From positions 111,814-175,813 of the forward strand of contig JAIXTW010000011.1 of the NCBI GenBank assembly GCA_027483765.1: a stretch of DNA of 64,000 nucleotides, read 5' to 3'. The stretch comes from Streptomycetaceae bacterium (GTDB lineage: Bacteria > Actinomycetota > Actinomycetes > Nanopelagicales > Nanopelagicaceae). Made by a program: the position numbers and the translations under genes. Shown one piece after another: positions 10,647 to 19,157 of this stretch (positions within the stretch are counted from its first letter, which is position 1; each line of letters starts with the position of its first letter). The notes under the pieces are model-generated. The model saw only the letters and a list, made by a program, of their open reading frames with translations, did no database searches and was not told the origin of the DNA.

Positions 10647-11696
10647 ATGTCAACTACTCAAGTAACTCCAACTCGTCCATGGGCAGCATCTCCTAAGGAT
10701 CGCGCTCTCACAGCGTCATCGGTTCTTTTGTCGGCAGCTATCACCGTGGGAATAGTTCTTGGTACGCCAATGAAGGGTAAATTGGCGTATTTCTTCGTCT
10801 TCCTCATTACCTGGCTCATTGTTGATTCGCTCTATGTAGTTCGTAAATTTGGTGCTAAGGGTGTTCGCGATGCCCTGGCTGCAAAAATTACCCTCTACGG
10901 AGCAGTCGTTGTCTCAATGGCTGTGTTTTCAATTTTGTGGGCGACAGTAAGTGAAGGCGTCGCAGGACTAAACCTCGCATTCGTTACTGAGAATATGCGC
11001 AACGCGTCGTTCTTTGATCCGATCGGTAAGGGTGGAGTTCTACACGCAATCATCGGAACACTTGAGCTGATTCTCATCGCAATTATCATCGCCGTTCCAA
11101 TGGGAATTCTTACCGCTCTGTACTTAACTGAGATTAAAGGTAAAGCTGCCGGACTGATTCAGTTCTTAGTGCAAGCAATGTCAGGCGTTCCATCTGTTGT
11201 AGCTGGCCTCTTTATCTATGCCGCGATCATCTTGAACACACCTCTGCGAGCATCAGCCTTCCTTGGTGGTCTGGCGCTATCAATTCTGATGATTCCTACT
11301 GTGACTAGAACGTCGCAAGAAGTATTGAACTTAGTTCCGCGCGATCTTCGCGAAGCGGGCCTTGCTATGGGTGCAACCCAGTGGAAGACAGTTGCACTTG
11401 TTGTCATTCCTGCGGCTCGAAGCGGACTGATTACCGCAACGATTCTCGGTGTTGCTCGTATTGCGGGCGAGACTGCGCCATTGCTCTTCACCGTGGGCGT
11501 CTTCGATGGCTATAACTTCAACCCATTTGTAGGCGGCACGGGCACCCTGCCGACCGTTATTTGGGCTGGCCTTGGCGCTGGAACCCCGGAAGCAGCGCAG
11601 CGCGCATGGTCTGCAATCTTAATTCTTTTAATAATCGTATTAATAATGTTCGTGCTTGCACGTACAGTTGGCTCGCGCCAGTTTAAGAAGAAGTAG
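10647..11696 (+). CDS. pstA: phosphate ABC transporter permease PstA
   Basis: The second permease of the Pst importer, 349 aa. It has extra N-terminal TM segments before the six-helix permease core and the cytoplasmic loop [20 protein letters not shown] that contacts PstB. It starts 1 nt after the pstC stop, so the subunits are translationally linked. An early periplasmic region (about residues 100-130) is followed by the core. Confidence 0.95.
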   Translation: MSTTQVTPTRPWAASPKDRALTASSVLLSAAITVGIVLGTPMKGKLAYFFVFLITWLIVDSLYVVRKFGAKGVRDALAAKITLYGAVVVSMAVFSILWATVSEGVAGLNLAFVTENMRNASFFDPIGKGGVLHAIIGTLELILIAIIIAVPMGILTALYLTEIKGKAAGLIQFLVQAMSGVPSVVAGLFIYAAIILNTPLRASAFLGGLALSILMIPTVTRTSQEVLNLVPRDLREAGLAMGATQWKTVALVVIPAARSGLITATILGVARIAGETAPLLFTVGVFDGYNFNPFVGGTGTLPTVIWAGLGAGTPEAAQRAWSAILILLIIVLIMFVLARTVGSRQFKKK

Positions 11697-11710
11697 TCGA
11701 GGGACAACCG

Positions 11711-12604
11711 ATGGAACTGAAGACACAAACCGAAAAGAATGGAACTCAGATGAGTGAAAAGAACAGCACAACTCCTTCATCGCTTTCAGATGTAGCCGCA
11801 AAGCGTGCAGAGACGAAGGTTGCTGGAAGCGCACCTCTCGGAACCGGTCTTGAGGCACGCGGCGTACATGCGTGGTTCGATAAGCACCACGCACTTGCAG
11901 ATGTGTCACTCGACTTCTCAGCTGGAACTGTGACAGCTCTCATTGGCCCATCAGGTTGCGGTAAGTCAACATTTATTCGCACACTCAACCGCATGCACGA
12001 ATTCATTCCTAACACTTCAATGGCCGGCCAAGTTCTGCTCGATGGAAAAGATATCTACGAGCCAGGCATTGACGTGACAAAGATTCGCCTTCAAATCGGT
12101 ATGGTCTTTCAGAAGCCAAACCCATTCCCATCGATGACAATTGGTGAGAACGTTCTTTCAGGTCTTAAGCTTGCGCAACTAAAGGTTTCAAACCAGGAAG
12201 AACTTCTGGAAGAGTGCTTGGTTCGCGCCGGGCTCTGGAATGAAGTGAAGGATCGTCTAGGTGCACACGCTGGCGGACTTTCAGGTGGTCAACAGCAGCG
12301 TCTATGTATCGCGCGCGCGCTCGCGGTCAAGCCGAAGGTTCTACTTATGGACGAGCCATGTTCAGCCCTTGATCCAGGATCAACCCTTCGTATTGAAGAG
12401 ACAATCTCACAACTTTCTAAGTCAATGACAATCGTCATCGTCACTCACAATATGCAGCAGGCGGCACGTGTATCTGATTACACCGCCTTCTTCTTATCTG
12501 ATGGTGGCCCGGGACAGATGATTGAAGTTGGCCCAACAAATGAGATCTTCTCTCGCCCACGCGATGAACGTACTGAAAATTACGTTACTGGTCGCTTCGG
12601 CTAA
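11711..12604 (+). CDS. pstB: phosphate ABC transporter ATPase PstB
   Basis: The ATPase of the Pst importer, 297 aa. Walker [10 protein letters not shown] begins at residue 79, followed by Q-loop VFQKPNPFP, signature [15 protein letters not shown], and Walker [14 protein letters not shown]. The first ~45 residues are a Ser/Lys-rich extension absent from most PstB proteins. An alternative ATG at 11750 would shorten it, but GAGGGA sits just before 11711. No phoU follows, unlike many pst operons. Confidence 0.95.
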   Translation: MELKTQTEKNGTQMSEKNSTTPSSLSDVAAKRAETKVAGSAPLGTGLEARGVHAWFDKHHALADVSLDFSAGTVTALIGPSGCGKSTFIRTLNRMHEFIPNTSMAGQVLLDGKDIYEPGIDVTKIRLQIGMVFQKPNPFPSMTIGENVLSGLKLAQLKVSNQEELLEECLVRAGLWNEVKDRLGAHAGGLSGGQQQRLCIARALAVKPKVLLMDEPCSALDPGSTLRIEETISQLSKSMTIVIVTHNMQQAARVSDYTAFFLSDGGPGQMIEVGPTNEIFSRPRDERTENYVTGRFG

Positions 12605-12627
12605 GCCGCTTTAATCCTTCATACATA

Positions 12628-12692
12628 GTTTACCGGGCGTTAACCTAGCGCTTGCCTGCAGTTTCTCTGCTTCGTGAAGATTGTCCTATAAC
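12628..12692 (+). promoter_or_regulatory. PHO-box-like repeats and promoter of pstS
   Basis: Four 7-mers at strict 11-nt spacing: GTTTACC (12628), GTTAACC (12639), GCTTGCC (12650) and GTTTCTC (12661). The last overlaps the -35 position of a -10 TATAAC at 12687-12692. The predicted 5' UTR is about 25 nt. This is a longer and probably stronger PhoP site than the one at pstC. Confidence 0.78.
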
Positions 12693-12723
12693 CAATGGGT
12701 TATTCATCTACGAAAGGCAGACC

Positions 12724-13851
12724 ATGCGTTTTTCAACAATCACAAAGGCAGCAGTAGTTGCTGTTGCAGCAGTTGTTGCTGTAACACCATCAGCAGTTGC
12801 ATACGACCTTACAGGTGCAGGCGCAACATCAATTTCTAACTTCCTAGAGAAGTGCAAGACTTCATACCAGGGCGCAACAGGCGACACCATCTCATATTCA
12901 GGTGGCGGATCAGGTACAGGAAAGACAGCAATCAACGCTGGCATCAAAGATGTAGCTTTCTCTGACTCAACAAACTCAACAGCTCCATCAACAGTTTTCC
13001 ATATCCCAGCAGCAGTATGGCCAGTGGGTATCGGTTATAACCTCAACACACCAAAGTCAAAGCCACTTCAGTTCTCAGTTGAGACACTTGCAAAGATCTT
13101 CTCAGGTCAAATCACTAAGTGGAATGACCCAGCAATCGTTGCTGATAACAAGCAAGCTCGTCAGATCCCTGTTTACAAGGGTAAGAACGCAGATGGAACA
13201 CCAAAGGTTGCTTCATACCGCACAGTGAACACATCAGTAACTCTTCCAAACCGTCCAATCACAGTTATCTACCGTACTGGTAACTCAGGTACATCAAATA
13301 ACTTCACATCAGCACTTAACGGTGCAGCTCCAAAGATCTGGACAAAGGCTGGAAACGATTCATTCGTAACATCTAACCCAACAGATATCTCAACACGCTC
13401 AGGTCAGTTCACAGGCGTTGCGACATCAGCACTTGTTGCTTCAGTTAACAGCAACACACCAGATTCAATCAGCTACAACGAGACAGGCTTCATCTCAGCA
13501 TCACCACGTCTCCAGACAGCGTACGTAATCAACGCAGCAGGTAAGTCAGTATTCCCAAATGCTGATTCAGCTAACGCTGCATACGGTGCTGCAGAATTCA
13601 ACGCAACTTCAGGTATCGTAAAGTGGAACTACACAACTACAGCTGCAGGTGCTTACCCACTTACAGCAGCAACATATGCAATGGTAAAGACAAACTACGC
13701 AGATTCAGCTAAGTCAGCTGCAGTCAAGAAGTTTGTTGAATACTTCGCATTCGATTGCTCAGAGAAGGTAACAACAGAAGGAATGATCAAGATTACTAAG
13801 ACATCAGATCTTGGTAAGGCAATCCTTAACCTCTCAGAGAAGATCAAGTAA
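12724..13851 (+). CDS. pstS: phosphate-binding protein PstS
   Basis: The extracellular phosphate receptor of the Pst system, 375 aa. It starts with a signal peptide (MRFSTITKAAVVAVAAVVAV) with likely cleavage after AVA near residue 26. The mature protein has the ligand-loop motifs GAGATSISNF, SGGGSGTGK and YRTGNSGTSNNF. There is no lipobox Cys, so anchoring is unclear. GAAAGGCAG precedes ATG 12724; the in-frame upstream codons at 12652 lie inside the promoter. Codons are strongly skewed to TCA, ACA, CCA and GCA compared with neighbours, suggesting very high expression. Confidence 0.96.
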   Translation: MRFSTITKAAVVAVAAVVAVTPSAVAYDLTGAGATSISNFLEKCKTSYQGATGDTISYSGGGSGTGKTAINAGIKDVAFSDSTNSTAPSTVFHIPAAVWPVGIGYNLNTPKSKPLQFSVETLAKIFSGQITKWNDPAIVADNKQARQIPVYKGKNADGTPKVASYRTVNTSVTLPNRPITVIYRTGNSGTSNNFTSALNGAAPKIWTKAGNDSFVTSNPTDISTRSGQFTGVATSALVASVNSNTPDSISYNETGFISASPRLQTAYVINAAGKSVFPNADSANAAYGAAEFNATSGIVKWNYTTTAAGAYPLTAATYAMVKTNYADSAKSAAVKKFVEYFAFDCSEKVTTEGMIKITKTSDLGKAILNLSEKIK

Positions 13852-13873
13852 CAACTTCACAACCTCCAAGTAG

Positions 13874-13905
13874 AAAACCCGGGCCAGCAATGGTCCGGGT
13901 TTTTT
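13874..13905 (+). terminator. rho-independent terminator after pstS
   Basis: A 12-bp stem (13874-13885 with 13892-13903, one G-T pair), hexanucleotide loop, and a run of six T at 13900-13905. It is 22 nt after the pstS stop. Confidence 0.92.
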
Positions 13906-13919
13906 ATTGGCAAAAAAAG

Positions 13920-13993
13920 CGCGCCTGGCAGGAATCGAACCTGCGACCTACCGCTTAGAAGGCGGTTGCTCTATCCGACTGAGCTACAGGCGC
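13920..13993 (-). tRNA. tRNA-Arg (anticodon TCT)
   Basis: A complete cloverleaf: acceptor GCGCCTG/CAGGCGC, anticodon loop CTTCTAA in an ACCGC/GCGGT stem, T-loop TTCGATT, discriminator G. CCA is not encoded (CTT follows). It reads AGA/AGG codons. Confidence 0.94.
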
Positions 13994-14038
13994 CTGCAGG
14001 GTCGTATGAGGCAATTGTACCCAGTAAGGTTTGCGACT

Positions 14039-15706
14039 ATGGCTGAGTTCATTTACACGATGAAGAAGGCGCGTAAAGCGCATGGTGAAAAGGTAATTCT
14101 CGACGACGTTACCTTGATGTTCTTACCTGGAGCAAAGATTGGTGTTGTTGGTCCCAATGGTGCCGGTAAGTCAACAGTTCTTCAGATCATGGCAGGCTTG
14201 CAACAACCATCAAATGGTGAAGCATATCTTTCACCTGGCTACACAGTAGGAATTCTTCTGCAGGAGCCGCACCTGAATGAAGAGAAGACAGTTCTTGAAA
14301 ATGTGCAAGAGGGTGTGGCTGAGACCATGGAGATGGTCCGGAGATTTAATGAAATTTCAGAAGAGATGGCCAACCCAGATGCCGATTACGACAAGTTGTT
14401 ATCGGAAATGGGCGAACTGCAAGAGCAGCTTGATCATCGCAATGCATGGGAACTTGATTCTCAGCTAGAACAAGCCATGGATGCGCTGCGCTGTCCGCCG
14501 CCAGATGCCGACGTAAAAGTACTTTCCGGTGGAGAAAAGCGCCGCGTTGCCTTATGTAAGTTACTTCTTGAAGCACCCGATCTCTTGCTCCTTGATGAAC
14601 CTACAAACCACCTTGATGCCGAATCAGTCTTATGGCTAGAACAACACTTAAGTAAGTACCCAGGCACCGTTGTAGCGATTACCCACGATAGATACTTCCT
14701 GGACAACGTTGCGCAGTGGATCCTTGAACTCGACCGCGGCCGCGCATATCCATATGAGGGTAATTACTCGACCTATCTAGAAACAAAATCAGCTCGTCTT
14801 AAAGTTGAAGGCCAGAAAGATGCCAAGCGCGCTAAGCGTTTATCTGAAGAACTCGATTGGGTTCGCCAAAATGCAAAGGGTCGTCAGGCAAAGTCGAAGG
14901 CTCGTCTTGCTCGCTACGAAGAAATGGCAGCTGAGGCAGACAAGATGCGTAAGTTGGACTTTGAAGAGATTCAGATTCCACCTGGCCCGCGCCTTGGAAA
15001 TATCGTTGTTGAAGTAGAGCATCTGACAAAAGGTTTTGGAGATCGCGTACTTATTGATGATCTCTCATTTACCTTGCCCCGTAACGGAATAGTTGGAGTT
15101 ATTGGACCTAACGGCGCCGGAAAGACAACGCTCTTTAAAACTATCTTGGGGCTAGAAGAACCAGATTCAGGTTCAGTAAAGATTGGTGAGACGGTAAAGA
15201 TTTCATACGTAGACCAGTCACGTGGTGGAATCGATCCCAAGAAGTCGCTCTTTGAAGTTGTCTCTGATGGTCTTGATTTCATGAAGGTCGGACAAGTTGA
15301 AATGCCGTCGCGTGCATATGTTGCGGCTTTTGGTTTTAAAGGCCCTGATCAACAGAAGGCTGCCGGTGTTCTCTCTGGTGGAGAACGTAACCGTTTGAAC
15401 TTGGCGCTGACACTCAAGCAAGGTGGCAACCTTTTGCTTCTCGATGAGCCAACGAACGACCTTGATGTGGAAACACTTGGATCCTTGGAGAATGCACTGC
15501 TTGAATTTCCTGGTTGCGCAGTTGTGATCTCTCACGATCGTTGGTTCCTAGACCGTGTAGCAACCCACATCTTGGCCTACGAAGGTGATTCAAAGTGGTT
15601 CTGGTTTGAAGGAAACTTCGAATCTTATGAAGAGAACAAGATTGCGCGTTTGGGCGCTGATGCTGCTCGTCCGCATCGTGTCACATATCGAAAGCTCACA
15701 CGCTAA
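14039..15706 (+). CDS. ettA: energy-dependent translational throttle protein EttA (ABC-F)
   Basis: An ABC-F ATPase that binds the ribosomal E site and gates elongation according to ATP/ADP. The 555-aa protein has two ABC domains: Walker A GPNGAGKST at 38-46 and again in the second half, with signatures LSGGEKRRVALCK and LSGGERNRLNLAL. Between them is the P-site tRNA interaction linker (Lys/Arg-rich). There are no TM segments. The start at 14039 excludes an upstream in-frame stretch that is antisense tRNA-Arg. It heads a compact unit with the thioesterase. Confidence 0.95.
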   Translation: MAEFIYTMKKARKAHGEKVILDDVTLMFLPGAKIGVVGPNGAGKSTVLQIMAGLQQPSNGEAYLSPGYTVGILLQEPHLNEEKTVLENVQEGVAETMEMVRRFNEISEEMANPDADYDKLLSEMGELQEQLDHRNAWELDSQLEQAMDALRCPPPDADVKVLSGGEKRRVALCKLLLEAPDLLLLDEPTNHLDAESVLWLEQHLSKYPGTVVAITHDRYFLDNVAQWILELDRGRAYPYEGNYSTYLETKSARLKVEGQKDAKRAKRLSEELDWVRQNAKGRQAKSKARLARYEEMAAEADKMRKLDFEEIQIPPGPRLGNIVVEVEHLTKGFGDRVLIDDLSFTLPRNGIVGVIGPNGAGKTTLFKTILGLEEPDSGSVKIGETVKISYVDQSRGGIDPKKSLFEVVSDGLDFMKVGQVEMPSRAYVAAFGFKGPDQQKAAGVLSGGERNRLNLALTLKQGGNLLLLDEPTNDLDVETLGSLENALLEFPGCAVVISHDRWFLDRVATHILAYEGDSKWFWFEGNFESYEENKIARLGADAARPHRVTYRKLTR

Positions 15707-16113
15707 TGATTTTCACTAATCAGCAATTTGTGCGCTGGGATGACATCGATGCGTTTGGTCATGTCAATAACGCGAAGTACCTTACCTACATTCAAGAAGC
15801 TCGTTTTCAGTGGGCGTACTACCAATACGCCTCTAAGGGTGAGGCAGCAACGCTCATTGAGATGGTTGTTGCTCGCAACGAAATCGATTACTTGGTACCT
15901 ATTTACGAGGGCGGTCGTTTCTACGACATAAATCTCTGGGTTGAATCAATTGGTACAAGCTCCTGTGTTTTGGGATATGAAATTGTCGGAGCCGATGGGG
16001 TTGTCCACGCAAAGATGAAGTCGGTGCAGGTCATAATTTCAATGGAGACAAAGAAGTCGCGCCCGATTTCAGAGAAGGAACGAGAGTTCCTAAATAATTA
16101 CCTCAAGGCCTAG
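15706..16113 (+). CDS. acyl-CoA thioesterase (4HBT hot-dog family)
   Basis: A 135-aa single hot-dog domain protein. RWDDIDAFGHVNNAKYLTYI holds the 4HBT active-site Asp (D in DDIDAFGH) used to hydrolyse acyl-CoA thioesters. The substrate is not known. Its ATG overlaps the ettA TAA by one base. The pairing with ettA and glbO is also found in mycobacteria, suggesting an old actinobacterial operon without a shared obvious function. Confidence 0.88.
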   Translation: MIFTNQQFVRWDDIDAFGHVNNAKYLTYIQEARFQWAYYQYASKGEAATLIEMVVARNEIDYLVPIYEGGRFYDINLWVESIGTSSCVLGYEIVGADGVVHAKMKSVQVIISMETKKSRPISEKEREFLNNYLKA

Positions 16114-16125
16114 TCCGGGCTGTTC

Positions 16126-17388
16126 ATGCAAGAGCGAAAGATTCACCCAGGTTGGATTGCCGCAGTTGTCACCTTCTTTACCCTGGTTGCAACAGCTGGA
16201 TTTAGATCTGCTCCTTCAGTCCTGATTCTTCCGCTAGAAGAAGCGTTCGGTTGGTCACGTTCGCAAATTTCGTTAGCAATATCGATCAACGTACTTCTCT
16301 TTGGTCTGGTGGCTCCTTTTGCTGCCGCTTTAATGGAGAGATTTACAGTGCGCAAAGTTGTGATGAGCGCCCTGGCTACTGTTGCAGTAAGTGCAAGCTC
16401 CACTGTATTTGTTTCTCAACCATGGCACTTATGGGCGCTGTGGGGGATAGGCGTTGGTGTTGGCGCAGGTTCGATGGCGCTGGTCTTTGCCGCAACAATC
16501 GCTAATCGTTGGTTTGTTGCTCGCAAAGGAATTGTGGTGGGAGCCCTCACTGCGGCAACTGCAACCGGTCAATTGGTTTTCTTGCCGATGCTTTCGCACT
16601 TTGCAATTTCTTACGGATGGAAGAGTGTTTCCATCACTGTGGGCGCGGCATCGGCGCTGATGATTCCTTTTATCTATCTTTTTCTGAAAGAGAAACCAGA
16701 AGCTTTAGGTATAACTCCATACGGAGCGCCAGCTGATTGGCAGCCACCAGCTGCAAGTGAGATGCCGGCAGGTCGCTTAGCGATAGATACTCTGGTGAAA
16801 TCGGCAAAGAATAAGAATTTTCTCATTCTCTTTGGCTCCTTCTTTGTGTGCGGACTTTCAACAAACGGGCTAATCGGTACCCACTTCATTCCAGCAGCTC
16901 ACGATCACGGTATGGGCACAACTGTCGCCGCAAGTTTGCTAGCGCTGGTGGGTGTCTTCGATGTAATTGGAACAATTCTTTCCGGATATCTGACCGATAA
17001 ATTCGATCCCCGTAAATTACTTTTCTTTTATTACGGCCTTCGCGGGCTCTCGCTATTTCTCTTGCCTTCTATTCTTTTCAGCACCATTCACCCATCTACC
17101 TTGGTCTTTGTGATCTTCTATGGCCTCGATTGGATCGCCACCGTTCCACCCACACTTGTTCTCTGTCGTATCGTTCTTGGACCCCAGCGCTCAACTGTTG
17201 TTTACGGTTGGGTCTTCGTCGGCCATCAAGTGGGCGCATCAATCGCCGCGTTTGGCGCCGCAGTCCTTCGCGTCAAGCTAGGCGATTACGCACTCTCGTT
17301 CTACCTGGCTGGTGCCTTGTGCATTCTTACCGCCTTTGCGGTTCTACAGATAGCCAAGGATAAAACATCAGCAGAGGTGAGAATTTGA
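16126..17388 (+). CDS. MFS transporter (monocarboxylate/oxalate-formate antiporter-like)
   Basis: A 420-aa, 12-TM major facilitator. The N-half has RSAPSVLILPLEEAFGWSRS and the C-half has SGYLTDKFDPRKLLFFYYGL, the loop pattern typical of the OFA/MCT branch. A carboxylate such as pyruvate, lactate or oxalate is a plausible substrate but is not shown. It is 12 nt after the thioesterase gene and overlaps glbO by one base. It has no equivalent in the mycobacterial cluster next to glbO, so it may be a lineage-specific insertion. Confidence 0.8.
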   Translation: MQERKIHPGWIAAVVTFFTLVATAGFRSAPSVLILPLEEAFGWSRSQISLAISINVLLFGLVAPFAAALMERFTVRKVVMSALATVAVSASSTVFVSQPWHLWALWGIGVGVGAGSMALVFAATIANRWFVARKGIVVGALTAATATGQLVFLPMLSHFAISYGWKSVSITVGAASALMIPFIYLFLKEKPEALGITPYGAPADWQPPAASEMPAGRLAIDTLVKSAKNKNFLILFGSFFVCGLSTNGLIGTHFIPAAHDHGMGTTVAASLLALVGVFDVIGTILSGYLTDKFDPRKLLFFYYGLRGLSLFLLPSILFSTIHPSTLVFVIFYGLDWIATVPPTLVLCRIVLGPQRSTVVYGWVFVGHQVGASIAAFGAAVLRVKLGDYALSFYLAGALCILTAFAVLQIAKDKTSAEVRI

Positions 17389-17774
17389 TGGAACGCGACA
17401 CTACTAATTACTACGAACTCTTCGGCGGCGAAGCCTTCTTCGCTGATCTTGTCTCGCAGTTCTACGCCCACGTTGCAGTAAATCCAATCTTGCGCCCGAT
17501 GTACCCGGATTCAGATATGAAAGGCGCGGCGCGCAGATTGCAGATGTTCCTTGAGCAATATTGGGGCGGACCAACAACCTACCAAGAAGAGCGCGGACAC
17601 CCACGACTTCGAATGCGCCATGCCGGTTTTCATATTAACCAAGAAGCACGCGATGCTTGGGTCGATTGCATGAAAAGGGCTGTTGATGGAACAACGCTGG
17701 AGCAAGAAGCGAAAGATAAATTGTGGAGATATCTAGAGGGAGCAGCAAACCATCTGGTTAATCAGATGGATTAA
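17388..17774 (+). CDS. glbO: truncated haemoglobin, group II (GlbO-like)
   Basis: A 128-aa truncated globin. YYELFGGEAFFADLVSQFY starts the B helix, MYPDSDMKGAARRLQMFLEQ the CD/E region, and MRHAGFHI carries the proximal His. WGGP and the Trp/Tyr pattern fit the group II actinobacterial GlbO, linked to O2 or NO chemistry. ATG 17388 overlaps the MFS TGA by one base; an in-frame TTG at 17385 is less likely. Confidence 0.92.
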   Translation: MERDTTNYYELFGGEAFFADLVSQFYAHVAVNPILRPMYPDSDMKGAARRLQMFLEQYWGGPTTYQEERGHPRLRMRHAGFHINQEARDAWVDCMKRAVDGTTLEQEAKDKLWRYLEGAANHLVNQMD

Positions 17775-18316
17775 CCTTTCTTAGATTTATTTCCCACGAG
17801 CAGAATTTCACCATTGCGAACAAACCAGAGCACGTTATTTGTATCGCGCACTTGTGTAATGCGTAGGCCAACTTTTTCTACTCGGCCTTCAATCTCTTGC
17901 ACGTGGATTTCATCGCCCACACCATACTGATCTTCAACGAGCATGAAGATTCCAGAGATGACATCGCGCACCAATGTTTGTGCACCTAAACCAAGTGCCA
18001 CACCAATGACACCGGCGGAGGCAAGAACGGGACCTAAACTAAATCCGAATTCACCCAAGATCATTCCGGTTGCGATAATCCAAATAGCTGCGTTAAAGGT
18101 TGAACTAAAGACGGTACCAATTGTGCGGGCGCGTTCTGCCTGACGTTTTGCGGTGCCAGGCCCTGGCTTGAGGTCGGCGGTGGCAAGGCGTCCAATGGCC
18201 CGAGAGATGGCCCGGTGGCCGATTACATGGCCAATACCGGCGATAACAAAGATGAAGAGGATGCGAATGGGGGCCCCGTTAAACCAATCCCAAATTGCCT
18301 GCGTGCGCTCGTTCAT
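17771..18316 (-). CDS. small-conductance mechanosensitive channel (MscS family)
   Basis: A 181-aa MscS-type protein: one N-terminal TM helix, a long basic linker, a TM pair with the pore helix GVIGVALGLGAQTLVRDVIS, and the beta domain (GVGDEIHVQEIEGRVEKVGLR). It lacks most of the usual C-terminal cage, ending soon after the beta domain. It should open under membrane tension to release solutes. ATG 18316 is preferred over 18400 since a -10-like TACCCT lies 8 nt upstream. Its last codons overlap the 3' end of glbO convergently by 4 nt. Confidence 0.88.
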   Translation of the reverse strand: MNERTQAIWDWFNGAPIRILFIFVIAGIGHVIGHRAISRAIGRLATADLKPGPGTAKRQAERARTIGTVFSSTFNAAIWIIATGMILGEFGFSLGPVLASAGVIGVALGLGAQTLVRDVISGIFMLVEDQYGVGDEIHVQEIEGRVEKVGLRITQVRDTNNVLWFVRNGEILLVGNKSKKG

Positions 18317-18434
18317 AGTCCTTAAGGGTAGTGAAATCTTTACTAAAACTTCACCACAAAATGCCCCACTAGGAGAGACTTTTGGTACAAAATTGCCCAA
18401 TCAGTGCGAGCCACGTGCTGGAACCGAGGTAGAG

Positions 18435-18950
18435 ATGAACCGCACGCTAGTTCTCAACGCCACCTACGAACCATTAGGTGTTGTGACTGATCGCCGCGCG
18501 CTCATCCTTGTCCTAAATCATCGCGCAACAATGGTCGAAGCTTCCGGAACAATCTTGCGCTTCTCACATGGTCAAATCGAACTCCCATCAGTTATTCGCC
18601 TCAATAAATTTGTAAAGATTCCATATCGTCATGCGGTTCCACTTTCTCGTCGTGCGATTTTTGCCCGCGATGGTGGACGTTGCGTCTATTGCGCAGCGCC
18701 GGCAACTTCTATTGATCACGTCATTCCACGTTCTCGTGGTGGCGGTCACAATTGGGAGAATGTTGTAAGCGCATGTCACAAATGCAACCACGTGAAAGCG
18801 GATAAACCACTTAAAGAACTTGGTTGGCGTCTTCGCACCTTGCCGCGCGAACCAGTGGGTGCAGCTTGGAGAATTCTTGGAACTGGGCGCACTGAAAATC
18901 GCTGGCTTCCATATCTCGAGCCATTTGGCGTCGCTGCCGCAACTGCATAG
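18435..18950 (+). CDS. HNH endonuclease
   Basis: A 171-aa protein with a central HNH domain: RDGGRCVYCAAPATSIDHVI, then WENVVSACHKCNHVKADKPL. The two CxxC pairs and the DHVIPRSRGG motif mark a Zn-binding HNH nuclease. It is an actinobacterial conserved type, found in mycobacteria in the same glbO-pepN neighbourhood, with unknown physiological role. GAGG precedes ATG 18435. The TAG stop forms the first half of the TAGACT -10 of the next gene. Confidence 0.9.
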   Translation: MNRTLVLNATYEPLGVVTDRRALILVLNHRATMVEASGTILRFSHGQIELPSVIRLNKFVKIPYRHAVPLSRRAIFARDGGRCVYCAAPATSIDHVIPRSRGGGHNWENVVSACHKCNHVKADKPLKELGWRLRTLPREPVGAAWRILGTGRTENRWLPYLEPFGVAAATA

Positions 18951-18953
18951 ACT
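18948..18953 (+). promoter_or_regulatory. -10 element TAGACT, overlapping the HNH stop codon
   Basis: TAGACT is followed by 6 nt and ATG 18960. The TAG is the stop of the HNH gene, exactly as at argG. It suggests a separate leaderless transcript for the small membrane protein. Confidence 0.5.
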
Positions 18954-18959
18954 TAAGCA

Positions 18960-19157
18960 ATGTTCACTCGTCTACTCATGATTAACCAAGAGCCAGGTGC
19001 GATGCCCGGTGAAGGGCTAACATTTTTTCAAACATTTACTTATTTCATCGCCGCCCCAGTGGCGCTCTTTGTCGTGATCTCAGTAATTGTCTGGGCGCTC
19101 ACCGGCGAGAAGAAGAATAAGAACAGCAAGACCTCTTCAATTACTCATATCGAGTAA
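18960..19157 (+). CDS. small single-pass membrane protein, unknown function
   Basis: A 65-aa protein with one TM helix (about residues 27-48, FTYFIAAPVALFVVISVIVW) and a short Lys/Asn/Ser-rich tail. I do not recognise a named family. Similar small membrane proteins lie next to HNH and pepN genes in other actinobacteria. The start at 18960 is chosen by the TAGACT -10 6 nt upstream; ATG 18978 is an alternative. The stop abuts the convergent pepN stop without a gap. Confidence 0.7.
   Translation: MFTRLLMINQEPGAMPGEGLTFFQTFTYFIAAPVALFVVISVIVWALTGEKKNKNSKTSSITHIE

Noticed and set aside
13907..14038. N-terminal extension of ettA (LAGIEPATYRLEG)
   Set aside because: This stretch is antisense tRNA-Arg; EttA proteins start at the MAEFIYTM segment at 14039.
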